37,543 nucleotides of DNA from Thermoplasmata archaeon. GTDB taxonomy: Archaea; Thermoplasmatota; Thermoplasmata; Lutacidiplasmatales; UBA184. Both the position numbers and the translations under genes were made by a program. The DNA lies in the NCBI GenBank assembly GCA_022749995.1, contig JAKIWO010000008.1:1-37543 (forward strand), in the 5' to 3' direction. Shown here one piece after another: positions 14,771 to 23,375 of the stretch (its first letter is position 1; every line of letters starts with the position of its first letter). The notes below the pieces were generated by a model. It ran no database searches. It was not told the origin of the DNA and saw only the letters and a program-made list of their open reading frames with translations.

Positions 14771-16756
14771 ATGTGGCAAGCGACCTATCTGTTCGACTGG
14801 GCGTTCCTCCTACCCCTCCTACCGGCGCTCTCCTTCGTGATCGTGGGTCTGCTCGGCCCGCGGCTCAAGCGGCTCGAGCACGGGGGCTGGGTGGCGGTCG
14901 GGTTCGGCTTCGCCACGATGGTCATCGGCGTGTGGATCGCCGTCGAGGAGATGCTCTCGAGCGGCGGCTACACCGACCAGCAGTACACCTGGTTCTCGAT
15001 CCCGGGGAACGGTACGGGCACCTTCCCCAACGGGTTCTCGCTGGTCGTGGGAACGCTCGTGGACCCGATCTCAGCGCTGATGCTCATCGTTGTCACCGTC
15101 GTCGGCTTCCTGGTTCTCCTCTACTCGATAGGCTACATGCACCACGACGGGGGACTGCCCCGGTACTACGCGGAGCTCTCGCTGTTCCTGGCTGCGATGA
15201 ACGGCCTCGTCCTGTCCGATAACCTGCTCGAGTTCTTCCTGTTCTGGGAGTTGGTCGGCGTCTGCTCGTACTTCCTGATCGGATTCTACTACGAGAAACC
15301 GAGCGCGGCTAGCGCCGCGAAGGAGGCGTTCCTCGTCACCCGGGTCGGGGACATCCTGTTCCTGCTCGGCATCTTCGTGTACTTCGCCACGTACGCCACC
15401 AGCGGGAGCGCGGGCGGCTGGGCGGCCAACGGCTTCCCGTTCGTCCAGGGGAACCAGCCGTTCCTCGCCGGAGCGATGGGGGGCCACTCGACCACCCTTA
15501 CGATCGCGGGCCTCCTCATCCTCGGGGGAGCCGCCGGAAAATCCGCCCAGTTCCCACTCCACGTCTGGCTACCGGACGCGATGGAAGGCCCCACCACGGT
15601 GAGCGCGCTCATCCACGCCGCCACGATGGTCGCCGCCGGCGTCTACCTCCTCGCCGTCGCCTCGCTGTTCCTCGGTTTCACGCCGGCCGACCAGCTGGCG
15701 ATCGTGGCCATCGGCGGGTTCACGAGCTTCTTCGCCGCGACGATGGCGCTGGTGAACACGGACATCAAGCGGGTGATCGCCTACTCCACGATCTCCCAGC
15801 TCGGCTACATGGTGCTCGCCGTCGGCGCCGGCTTTGCCATGGTGGGTCTCTACCACCTCTTCACCCACGCGTTCTTCAAGGCGCTCCTGTTCCTCGCCGC
15901 CGGTTCGGTCATCCACGCAGTCGGCACGCAGGACCTGTTCAAGATGGGCGGGCTCGGCAAGTCGATGCGGATCACCGGCTTCGCGTTCCTCGTCGGGGGT
16001 CTCTCGCTCTCCGGCATCGTCCCGTTCGCCGGATTCTGGAGCAAGGACGACCTGCTCGCGTCGGTGTACGGCACGCTCGCGACGCACCCGGTGTACTGGC
16101 CGTTCTTCCTGATGGCGCTCGCGACCGTCTTCCTCACGGCCTACTACATCTTCCGGGCGTTCTTCCTCGCCTTCTCCGGCCCGGCATCGAGGGACCCGAC
16201 GCTGCCGACCGCGCACGAAGCCTCCTGGGTGATGACCGGACCGCTGCTCGCCTTGAGCGGCCTCGCGATGGGCGCTGGTCTTCTGCCGTTCATTCCGGCC
16301 TTCGCCAGCCTGCTGCCCGGCGCCGGTATCCCCCCGCACTACGGCCTGAGCGAGCTCGCCCTCTCGGGGATCTCCTTGGGACTTGCGGCCGGCGGCATCG
16401 GACTCGCGTATTCCCTGTGGGGGAACGGGAAGGTCTACACGGCCGCGCCCAATTCGGCGCTGGGCCCCGTCCGCGCGCTGCTCCTTCGCCGGTATTACTT
16501 CAAGGACGCCTACGACGCGATCGGCCTGCGCGGTCTCTACGGGCTCTCCCGCGCCGCCGACTTCGTCGAACGGTACATGATCGATGGGACGGTGCACGGG
16601 CTCGAGCGGGCCTTCGGGGGCCTCTCCAACCGGCTGCGGCATATCGAGAGCGGGGTGGTGCTCGACTACGCGGCCTTCCTCGTTTCGGGGCTCCTATTCC
16701 TGCTGCTGTTCCTACTCGTCATCGCCCCCTGGCTCGTCAGCACGGGAGGGATCTAG
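14771..16756 (+). CDS. nuoL: Complex I subunit L, antiporter-like
   Basis: The 661-residue product has about 16 membrane helices. LFWELVGVCSYFLIGFYYEK carries the helix-5 glutamate. AGKSAQFPLHVWLPDAMEGP carries the helix-7 lysine, followed by PTTVSALIHAATMVAAGVYL. KRVIAYSTISQLGYM covers a further channel region. The C-terminus has a long segment (RYYFKDAYDAIGLRGLYGLS and beyond) for the lateral helix and a final anchor, LLFLLLFLLVIAPWL. NuoL is the distal proton channel. GGAGGCG (14761-14767) sits 3 bases before the ATG at 14771. Confidence 0.96.
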   Translation: MWQATYLFDWAFLLPLLPALSFVIVGLLGPRLKRLEHGGWVAVGFGFATMVIGVWIAVEEMLSSGGYTDQQYTWFSIPGNGTGTFPNGFSLVVGTLVDPISALMLIVVTVVGFLVLLYSIGYMHHDGGLPRYYAELSLFLAAMNGLVLSDNLLEFFLFWELVGVCSYFLIGFYYEKPSAASAAKEAFLVTRVGDILFLLGIFVYFATYATSGSAGGWAANGFPFVQGNQPFLAGAMGGHSTTLTIAGLLILGGAAGKSAQFPLHVWLPDAMEGPTTVSALIHAATMVAAGVYLLAVASLFLGFTPADQLAIVAIGGFTSFFAATMALVNTDIKRVIAYSTISQLGYMVLAVGAGFAMVGLYHLFTHAFFKALLFLAAGSVIHAVGTQDLFKMGGLGKSMRITGFAFLVGGLSLSGIVPFAGFWSKDDLLASVYGTLATHPVYWPFFLMALATVFLTAYYIFRAFFLAFSGPASRDPTLPTAHEASWVMTGPLLALSGLAMGAGLLPFIPAFASLLPGAGIPPHYGLSELALSGISLGLAAGGIGLAYSLWGNGKVYTAAPNSALGPVRALLLRRYYFKDAYDAIGLRGLYGLSRAADFVERYMIDGTVHGLERAFGGLSNRLRHIESGVVLDYAAFLVSGLLFLLLFLLVIAPWLVSTGGI

Positions 16757-16762
16757 GCGCCC

Positions 16763-18229
16763 ATGTTCCCGGCCCTCTCCTTCCTGCTGCTCACGCTCCT
16801 CGTGGGCACCGTCCTCACGTTCCTGTCCGGCCGGTGGGCGCGGTGGGTGGCGCTCGGCAGCTCGATGCTCTTCCTCCTCGAGGTGTCCGGCCTCCTCTCT
16901 GGGTTCAGCTGGCCCGGGGTCAGCGCCTCGGGAGTGCCGCAGTACGCGTACGCGGAGAGCTACCCGTGGATCTCGCTGCCCTGGCTGCACATCTCCTACA
17001 CGGTCGGCGTGGACGGCATCTCGCTCCCGCTGCTGCTCCTGACGGCGATCCTCCAGCTGGTCACCGTCCTCTACTCCTTCGACGAGCGCCGGCAGCCGGC
17101 CGCCTACTTCGGGCTCGTCCTGCTCACCTGCCTGGGCTGCGCCGGCGTGTTCCTCGCGCTGGATGTACTGCTGTTCTTCCTGTTCTGGGAGCTCGTCCTC
17201 ATCCCGATGTTCTTCCTCATCGGGTACTGGGGCGGGCTGCGCCGCCGGTATGCGGCGCTCAAGTTTTTCGTCTACACCCACGTCGGCAGCATCGTCATGC
17301 TGGTGGCGCTGCTCGTCACCGCGTTCTACTCCCACGCCCCCAGCTTCGACTTCGCGGGGATGTACGTCCCCGCCCAGGCGCTGGGGGTCACGACGCAGGC
17401 GCTGCTGTTCGCCGCGATGCTCTTCGGTTTCGGGATCAAGTTCCCGATCGTCCCGTTCCACACCTGGCTCCCGGACGCCCACGTCGAGGCGCCCACCGGC
17501 GGTTCCGTGCTCCTCGCGGGACTGCTGCTCAAGCTCGGGGGGTACGGGCTCATCCGTTGGGGGCTCGAACTGTTGCCGACGGGCCTGGTCCACGACCAGC
17601 CGCTGCTCTACGCCGTCGCGTTCGCCTCGATCATCTGGGGCTCGGTCATTGCGCTCGCCCAACGGGACCTGAAACGGCTCGTCGCATACTCGTCGATCAA
17701 CCACATGGGGATCGTGCTGCTCGCGATCGCCGTCGACTCGAACTTGGGGCTGCTCGCCGCGGTGCTCCTCATGTTCGCCCACGGGGTCGTGAGCGCGCTG
17801 CTGTTCATGGTCTCGGGCAGCATGCACCACACCTTCGGCAGCCGGGACATCGCCACGGTGCACGGGATCACGCCGCGCACGCCGGTGCTCTCGACGATGA
17901 TGATGGTCGGAGCCCTCGCCTCGCTCGGCCTGCCCGCGCTCATCAGCTTCCCGGCGGAGTTCAGCGCGCTGCTCGCCACCTGGGACCGTCTGGGCTACTG
18001 GGTGCTGGTGCCGCTGCTCCTGCTCGTCGTCACCGCGGCGTTCTACCTGTGGATGATGCAGCGGGTGCTCTTCGGCCCGACCGAGGGGGTGCCGGAGACC
18101 GCTCGCGACCTGCCCTGGCCCGAGGCGCTCGCGATGTCGATGCTCGTGGCCCTGACCGTGCTCTACGGGATCCTGCCGGGTCTGCTGACGAACGTGATCA
18201 TCCACTCACCGGTCTACGGACTGCCGTAA
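16763..18229 (+). CDS. nuoM: Complex I subunit M, antiporter-like
   Basis: The product has 488 residues and about 14 helices. LFFLFWELVLIPMFFLIGYW has the channel glutamate. KFPIVPFHTWLPDAHVEAPT and GGSVLLAGLLLKLGGYGLIR are the classic NuoM signatures with channel lysines and the broken helix. LKRLVAYSSINHMGIVLLAI follows. It forms the second proton channel of the membrane arm. The ATG at 16763 lies 6 bp after nuoL. Confidence 0.96.
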   Translation: MFPALSFLLLTLLVGTVLTFLSGRWARWVALGSSMLFLLEVSGLLSGFSWPGVSASGVPQYAYAESYPWISLPWLHISYTVGVDGISLPLLLLTAILQLVTVLYSFDERRQPAAYFGLVLLTCLGCAGVFLALDVLLFFLFWELVLIPMFFLIGYWGGLRRRYAALKFFVYTHVGSIVMLVALLVTAFYSHAPSFDFAGMYVPAQALGVTTQALLFAAMLFGFGIKFPIVPFHTWLPDAHVEAPTGGSVLLAGLLLKLGGYGLIRWGLELLPTGLVHDQPLLYAVAFASIIWGSVIALAQRDLKRLVAYSSINHMGIVLLAIAVDSNLGLLAAVLLMFAHGVVSALLFMVSGSMHHTFGSRDIATVHGITPRTPVLSTMMMVGALASLGLPALISFPAEFSALLATWDRLGYWVLVPLLLLVVTAAFYLWMMQRVLFGPTEGVPETARDLPWPEALAMSMLVALTVLYGILPGLLTNVIIHSPVYGLP

Positions 18230-18242
18230 CGGAGGGATCGCC

Positions 18243-19796
18243 GTGGACCTTGGAACACTGATCCCTCAATTCCTCCCCGAGTTCGTCCTGCTCGGGGCGG
18301 GACTGCTCATCCTGCTCGGGGAACGGGTCGGGCTCGAGCGTCGGGAGTACTTTGGCGCGCTTTCCCTCGCCGGCATGCTGCTCGCCTTCCTGCTCGTGGC
18401 GGCCGACCTCGGCACCCCCGGGATGGGCGGATTGCGGGGCGTCTCGGCGGGCCAGGTCGACGGGGCGGCCATCCCCGGGGCGCTCTACGGGTTCAGCTCG
18501 CTCGGCCTGTGGTTCCAGGAGTTCTTCCTCCTCGCGGCCGGCTTGGTCGCGCTCGCCTTCCTCTCCCGTCCCTCGGTCGAGCGGGGCGCCGCCGTCTCCT
18601 ACGCGCTGCTGATCTTCGCGACGCTGGGGATGCTGCTCGTCACGCTGGCGGCGGACCTCGTCTACCTGCTGCTCGCCCTGGAGATCACCGCGATCTCGAG
18701 CTACCTCCTGGTCGGGTACACGCGCCGGGACCCGCGCGGCCTCGAGGCCGCGATGAAGTTCTACATCATCGGCGCGCTCTCCGCCGCGCTCTCCTTCTTC
18801 GGTGCGTCGCTGCTCTTCGGCGCCTACGGCACCACCAGCCTGTCGGTGATCGGGCACAGCTGGCCGTCGGGCTCCGGCGGTCTGGCCAGCGCCGGCTACG
18901 CGTTCCTCCTCGTGGGCCTCGGCTTCGAGGTGACCGCGGTGCCCTTTCACATGTGGGCGGTGGACGTCTACGACGGCGCCCCCGACGAGGTCTCCGCGTT
19001 CCTCGCAGGCGGGACCAAGAAGGTGGGACTGTTCGCCTTCGTGCTGCTGTTCACCGTCCCGCTGCTGCTCGTGGGCAGCCTCTCCTCGGCGACCGGCTCG
19101 GCCCGCGAGTCGATCCAGCTCTCGCTGGTCGTGCTCGCGCTGCTGACGATGACGCTCGGCAACCTGCTGGCGCTGCTGCAGCCGGAGATGAAGCGGCTGC
19201 TCGCCTACTCCTCGATCAGCCAGGCCGGATACATGCTGCTCGGCATCGCCGTCGGAACGGCGCCCGCGCTCACCGGTGCGTCGCTCCAGATCCTCGCGCA
19301 CGTGCTGCTCAAGACCGGAGCGTTCCTGGTCGTGGCGGCGGTCTCCGCGCTCGGCATCGGGCCGCTCGTGGCCGACTGGCGGGGACTGGGGGTGCGGCGA
19401 CCGTACCTCTCCGCCGCGTTCGCGCTGTTCCTGCTCGGGCTCGCGGGCATCCCGCTCACGGTCGGGTTCGTCTCCAAGTTCGTGCTGTTCTCCGCGCTCG
19501 TGCAGGCCGAGGGCTGGTTCTTGTGGCTCGCTGTGGCCGGCTTACTGAACAGCGCCCTCTCGGTCTTCTACTACGCCCGGATACTCAAGACGATGTACGT
19601 CGACAAGTCCCCCACGGCGGAGGAAACCGCACCCGCGCGGTCGGGGGAACCGCTGGGGGCCGATGGCCTCGGATGGGGGCGTGCCGGCGCCATCGCGCTG
19701 GCGGCCGTGGCGGTGGTCGCGCTCGGCGTGTATCCCCAGCCGGTGTTGGGCGCCCTCGGCACCGCCGCCCAGCACTTCCTGTCCCTCGGTCTGTAG
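18243..19796 (+). CDS. nuoN: Complex I subunit N, antiporter-like
   Basis: The product has 517 residues and about 14 helices. VYLLLALEITAISSYLLVGY holds the channel glutamate, VPFHMWAVDVYDGAPDEVSA is the NuoN version of the helix-7/8 region, and GGTKKVGLFAF provides the lysines. LLAYSSISQAGYMLLGIAVG follows. The GTG at 18243 is preceded by GGAGGG (18231-18236). This is the last subunit gene; none of nuoE, nuoF, nuoG or an fpoF-like gene follows. Confidence 0.95.
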   Translation: MDLGTLIPQFLPEFVLLGAGLLILLGERVGLERREYFGALSLAGMLLAFLLVAADLGTPGMGGLRGVSAGQVDGAAIPGALYGFSSLGLWFQEFFLLAAGLVALAFLSRPSVERGAAVSYALLIFATLGMLLVTLAADLVYLLLALEITAISSYLLVGYTRRDPRGLEAAMKFYIIGALSAALSFFGASLLFGAYGTTSLSVIGHSWPSGSGGLASAGYAFLLVGLGFEVTAVPFHMWAVDVYDGAPDEVSAFLAGGTKKVGLFAFVLLFTVPLLLVGSLSSATGSARESIQLSLVVLALLTMTLGNLLALLQPEMKRLLAYSSISQAGYMLLGIAVGTAPALTGASLQILAHVLLKTGAFLVVAAVSALGIGPLVADWRGLGVRRPYLSAAFALFLLGLAGIPLTVGFVSKFVLFSALVQAEGWFLWLAVAGLLNSALSVFYYARILKTMYVDKSPTAEETAPARSGEPLGADGLGWGRAGAIALAAVAVVALGVYPQPVLGALGTAAQHFLSLGL

Positions 19797-19798
19797 CG

Positions 19799-20902
19799 AT
19801 GGAGCGGTTCGACGTCGTCGTCGTAGGAGCCGGCCCCGCCGGGAGCAGCGCCGCCCGGTTTGCGGCCGAGGGCGGAGCGCGTACCTTGCTCGTCGACCGG
19901 CGGCCCGAGCTCGGAGAGCCGGTGCAGTGCGGGGAGTTCCTGCCGAGCCCCGAGGAGCTCGCCGATCTGCTGCCGGCGCGCGAGGCGATCGCTCGCGCCT
20001 ACTGGATCCCGCCCGAGACGGTACTACGGCGGACCCGACGGATGGTCTGCGTCGCGCCGTCCGGCCGCCGCTTCGAGTTCCCGCTCGACGGCGTTTCGGT
20101 GAGTCGACGCGCGTTCGACAAGCGCCTCGCGCTCACCGCCGAAGGGGCGGGCGCTGAACTTCGCTTCCCGGCCGGTGTGACCGGGTGCGCCGCGGACCGG
20201 GTGCGATTCGCCGACGGGAGCGAGGCCGGTTGCCGGGTCATCGTCGGGGCGGACGGCCCGATCTCTACGGTGGGGCGATCCTTCGGGTTTCGGCCGCGCC
20301 GGGACATGTACCGCATGATCACGGCGAACTGCGAGGGAGAGTTCCCCGACGAGATCGCACTCCACTTCGGCCGGGGCGCTCCGGGCGGCTACGCCTGGGT
20401 GATCCCCAAGAGCCGGGAGGCCAACGTGGGGCTCGGCGTCTCGCACCTCCCCCCCGGCACGACCCTCTCCCGTCTCCTGGACCGGTTCACCGACGGCGCT
20501 GGTTTGGAGCGCGCCACGGAGCGGACCCGCTGGTGGGTCCCCATCGGCCCCCCTCCGGCGAGCGCGGTCCGTGGCCCGGCACTGTTCGTCGGCGACGCGG
20601 CCAACCTCGTCATGGCCACGAACGGCGGTGGAATACCCACGGCGATGCTCTCCGGGTACGATGCGGGCCAGGTGGCCGCCGACCACGTGCGGGAGGGGCT
20701 GCCGCTCACCGAGTACGACACCCGTTGGCGCTCCCGAATGGCGGAGCCGCTCGAACGTGGCTATCGGATCAAGCGGTTCGGCGACCGGTTCGCCGCGCGC
20801 GACGCGTGGTTGTCGCTCGGGATGCGCTACCTGGGCGCCCGCGGCCTCGAGGAGATGATGCGACTGCGCTGGCCGGGCCGTCTCGCCGGAGTGGCCGCAT
20901 GA
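19799..20902 (+). CDS. Geranylgeranyl-reductase family flavoprotein
   Basis: The 367-residue protein begins MERFDVVVVGAGPAGSSAAR, a GxGxxG Rossmann site for FAD. GEPVQCGEFLP is the Cys-containing loop of the family, GRGAPGGYAWVIPK is the YxWxFP-type substrate motif, and GDAANLVMATNGGGI is the second FAD motif. Such enzymes saturate isoprenoid chains of archaeal lipids, or of menaquinone (MenJ-like). It starts 2 bp after the nuoN stop and overlaps the polyprenyl synthase by 4 bp. This placement points to the quinone of the respiratory chain as substrate, though lipid saturation is equally possible chemically. The ATG at 19799 is the first codon before the Rossmann strand. Confidence 0.85.
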   Translation: MERFDVVVVGAGPAGSSAARFAAEGGARTLLVDRRPELGEPVQCGEFLPSPEELADLLPAREAIARAYWIPPETVLRRTRRMVCVAPSGRRFEFPLDGVSVSRRAFDKRLALTAEGAGAELRFPAGVTGCAADRVRFADGSEAGCRVIVGADGPISTVGRSFGFRPRRDMYRMITANCEGEFPDEIALHFGRGAPGGYAWVIPKSREANVGLGVSHLPPGTTLSRLLDRFTDGAGLERATERTRWWVPIGPPPASAVRGPALFVGDAANLVMATNGGGIPTAMLSGYDAGQVAADHVREGLPLTEYDTRWRSRMAEPLERGYRIKRFGDRFAARDAWLSLGMRYLGARGLEEMMRLRWPGRLAGVAA

Positions 20903-21948
20903 GCAGCCCATCGACCGGGACCGAGCGGCCGCTCGAGGCGCTCGTGGGCCGGAGCATCGGTGCCGAGCTGCCCAGCGAGCTCGAAGAGCTGCTGCCCCCG
21001 CTGATGCAGGACCTACGGGAGATCGATGCACGCCTCGAGCAAGTGCTCCAGGCCACGTACCCTCAGCTCACCCAAGCCGCGCGGTACGCCTGCCAGGGCG
21101 GCGGGAAGCGCATCCGACCGCTCCTCATGGCCGTCGCGCTGCGCGCGCTCGGTGCGGACTCGACCCGGTCGGTCCATTCGCTGGCGGCGGCCTTCCAGCT
21201 CATCCACACTGCGACGCTCGTGCACGACGATGTCATCGACCACGCCGAGTTGCGGCGCGGCCGGGCCTCCGTCCCGCGCGCCTTCGGGTTGCCGGTCGCG
21301 ATCGTCACGGGGGACTACTTGTTCGTTCGGGCGTTCGAGCTCGCTGCCGAATATCCGCGGGGCATCATCCTGCGCTGCGGCGAGGCGTGCGCCGACCTGG
21401 CGGAAGGAGAGGTGCTCGAGTCGGGCGCCCGCTTTGACCTGACCACGGGGAGGGCCCACTACTTCCGGGTGGTCGAGCGCAAGACCGCGGCGATCGTCTC
21501 CGCGGCCCTCGCCTCGGTGGCCGAGATCGGGGGCGGCGGTCCCCCGGCCGTGGATGCCTATGCGGAGTACGGTCGCTCCGTGGGCATCGCGTTCCAGCTG
21601 CGCGACGATGTGCTCGACCTGTACGGGGACCCGGACTTGCTGGGCAAGCCGCTGTTCTCCGACCTCCGAGAGGGGAACCCGACGCTCGTGGCGCTGGAGG
21701 CGCACGCCGCGCTCTCGGGGCCCGAGAAGGGGGAGTTCGAACGGCTCTTCGCGATCCGGCGGAAGCAGTCTGGTGATCTGCTCAGGCTCAAAGAGCTGAC
21801 CGAGCGCGCCGGCGCCCCCGAGCGGGTCGGAGAGGAGGCGCGCCGCTGGGCGGAGCGTGCCGTCCATGCCTTGACCCCGATTCCCCCGGGACCGTACCGT
21901 TCCTTGCTCGAGCACCTAGCTCGTGCCGCCGTCGCCCGCCGGTTCTAG
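20899..21948 (+). CDS. Polyprenyl diphosphate synthase, probably long-chain
   Basis: The 349-residue trans-prenyltransferase has GGGKRIRPLL (about 67-76), first aspartate-rich motif D110-D111-V-I-D114, RRGRASVP after it, GDYLFVRAF, and second motif D236-D237-V-L-D240. It extends an allylic diphosphate with isopentenyl diphosphate using Mg2+. Five residues before the first motif is Ala105 (LIHTATLVHDD). In this family a bulky residue there stops at C20, while small residues go with longer chains as in quinone side-chain synthases. This suggests a C30-C40 product rather than the C20 lipid precursor. A polar N-terminal extension of about 35 residues is present. The ATG overlaps the reductase stop (ATGA). 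Confidence 0.88.
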   Translation: MSSPSTGTERPLEALVGRSIGAELPSELEELLPPLMQDLREIDARLEQVLQATYPQLTQAARYACQGGGKRIRPLLMAVALRALGADSTRSVHSLAAAFQLIHTATLVHDDVIDHAELRRGRASVPRAFGLPVAIVTGDYLFVRAFELAAEYPRGIILRCGEACADLAEGEVLESGARFDLTTGRAHYFRVVERKTAAIVSAALASVAEIGGGGPPAVDAYAEYGRSVGIAFQLRDDVLDLYGDPDLLGKPLFSDLREGNPTLVALEAHAALSGPEKGEFERLFAIRRKQSGDLLRLKELTERAGAPERVGEEARRWAERAVHALTPIPPGPYRSLLEHLARAAVARRF

Positions 21949-22012
21949 AACCCCGAAGCGGCAGGGGTCCCGACGGTCGGAACGAACGGCGGGGCGTGCG
22001 TTCGGGTAGAGC

Positions 22013-22024
22013 GAAACCTACAAA
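22013..22024 (+). promoter_or_regulatory. Candidate promoter for the membrane protein/nitrilase pair
   Basis: GAAACCTACAAA, a purine-rich BRE-like part plus a weak TATA-like part, is centred about 40 bp upstream of the ATG at 22059. It is in the 110-bp gap after the prenyl synthase. The match is weak, and read-through from the complex I operon is possible. Confidence 0.3.
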
Positions 22025-22058
22025 CCGCCGTTCGGCGCGGTGGGGATTCCTTCACGCG

Positions 22059-22517
22059 ATGACCGGTACGACCTCCCACGCGCACAGCAGTCGCGCAGCC
22101 GCGGCCCCGGTCGTGCAACACCTGCCACCACGTCAGCCTCCCCTGCTCCGCCCGAGCCTCCCCATCGGCGTCGCCATCCTGAGCTTCCTCCTCGGGGTCG
22201 CCGGACTCGTACTGCTCCTGACGGGAGCGATCGCTTTTCTCCATCAGTACGCCGGGACTACCGCCTTTCCGGATTCGTTACTGATCTCGAGCTCGGTCGA
22301 TGTCTACGGCGCCGCCATTCTCCTCGTCCTCGGAGCGGCGATCATCGCCCTGGCGCGGGCCCTCTGGGATCAGGAGCTCTGGGCCCTCTACCTCATGGTG
22401 ACGTTGCTGTTCGCTGGCCTGGCCTACGAGTTCTTCACCGCCTCGATCACGGTGCTCTTCCTGGTGCTCATCGTGCTGTTCATCTATCTGCTCGCGGTTC
22501 GCCACCACTTCTACTAG
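22059..22517 (+). CDS. Small four-helix membrane protein (paralogue of 645-193)
   Basis: The product has 152 residues. The N-terminal 40 are polar and Pro/Ala/His-rich (PPRQPPLLRPS). About four membrane helices follow, at roughly 42-66, 80-100, 105-125 and 128-147. Its landmarks LPIGVAIL, LWDQELWAL and a C-terminal LLAVRHHFY match the protein at 645-193. The family is not one I can name. The ATG at 22059 was chosen over the ATG at 21996, which would add 21 Arg-rich residues and lies upstream of the candidate promoter. The nitrilase gene starts on the very next base after its stop, so the pair is co-translated. Confidence 0.75.
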   Translation: MTGTTSHAHSSRAAAAPVVQHLPPRQPPLLRPSLPIGVAILSFLLGVAGLVLLLTGAIAFLHQYAGTTAFPDSLLISSSVDVYGAAILLVLGAAIIALARALWDQELWALYLMVTLLFAGLAYEFFTASITVLFLVLIVLFIYLLAVRHHFY

Positions 22518-23309
22518 ATGCGGCTTCTCTTGGCCGAGCTGGCGCCGGTGCGAGGCGATCTCGAGGCCAACCTCGCTCGGCTCGAGCGGCTCAGCGGAGC
22601 GCATCCGGCCGAGCTCACCGTCTACCCCGAGCTGTTCCTCACGGGCTATCGCGTCGGGGATCGACTGCACCGGATGGGAGTGCGTCCGGGGGACGCCACC
22701 GTGGGTCGGCTGAACGCTGCGGCCGAGCGGGCCCACGGGGCGATCCTGGTCGGGGGGGCGATCGCCGGGCCACGGCCCGGCGAGATCCAGAACGGCGCGT
22801 TGCTGGCCTCGCCTTCCGGGGAGCTCCAGGTGCAGAGCAAGCGGTTCCTCCCGACCTACGGCCCCTTCGAAGAAGGGGTGCCGTTCTCGGCCGGAGATCG
22901 CTCCGTGCCCCTCCAGCTGGGGGAACGCCGGGTCGGTGTGGGAATCTGCTACGATACCTTCTTTCCGGAGGTATTCCGAACTCTCGCGCTGGCCGGCGCC
23001 GAGCTGTTGGCCATCCCGTCGGCCGCTCCCGTGACTTCCAGCCGACTGTTCGCGAAGCTCCTGCCCGCCCGCGCCGTGGAGAATGCCGTGCCCGTGGTCT
23101 ACGTCAACCGAGTCGGGGTGGTGGATGGGGTCGTCTTCGGCGGGGGCTCGGGAGCATGGGACGCCCGGGGCGAGCCGCTGCCGACGGAGGAACTGCCCCT
23201 CGAGCATGCGGGCGACGGCGAGCGGTTGCTCGGCGTGGAGGTGGACCTCGACGATGCGGCCCGTTGGCGGCCGTTCCGACCCGTGCTCCGCGACGGGGAC
23301 CACGCCTAA
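22518..23309 (+). CDS. Carbon-nitrogen hydrolase (nitrilase superfamily)
   Basis: The 263-residue product has the full catalytic set: E38 in VYPELFLTGY, K108 in QSKRFLPTYG and C144 in GICYDTFFPE. A second conserved Glu lies in GPFEEG (118-119). NRVGVVDGVVFGGGSGAWD matches the late part of the fold. These enzymes hydrolyse amides or nitriles through a cysteine acyl-enzyme. Members include omega-amidases, N-carbamoyl amidases and the glutaminase domain of NAD synthetase; the substrate here cannot be told. The C-terminal segment (WRPFRPVLRDGDHA) is short. It starts directly after the membrane protein, with no gap. Confidence 0.85.
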   Translation: MRLLLAELAPVRGDLEANLARLERLSGAHPAELTVYPELFLTGYRVGDRLHRMGVRPGDATVGRLNAAAERAHGAILVGGAIAGPRPGEIQNGALLASPSGELQVQSKRFLPTYGPFEEGVPFSAGDRSVPLQLGERRVGVGICYDTFFPEVFRTLALAGAELLAIPSAAPVTSSRLFAKLLPARAVENAVPVVYVNRVGVVDGVVFGGGSGAWDARGEPLPTEELPLEHAGDGERLLGVEVDLDDAARWRPFRPVLRDGDHA

Positions 23310-23342
23310 CGGACCCGTCCCATCGTTCGGTTCGAACTCACG

Positions 23343-23350
23343 GCTTAAAG
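23343..23350 (+). promoter_or_regulatory. TATA-like box for top6BA
   Basis: GCTTAAAG is centred about 29 bp upstream of the top6B ATG at 23376. This fits a leaderless mRNA covering both topoisomerase VI genes. Confidence 0.5.
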
Positions 23351-23375
23351 AGGGCGCCCCGTCGGTCCGGAACCA

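Noticed and set aside
16712-18205. A 497-codon minus-strand frame opposite nuoM
   Set aside because: Its extremely charged, Glu/Gln/Arg-rich translation is the mirror of hydrophobic GC-rich codons in nuoM, not a protein.
18509-19798. Upstream extension of the prenyl reductase frame through nuoN
   Set aside because: The first 430 codons are nuoN read in another frame; the reductase fold begins at the ATG at 19799.
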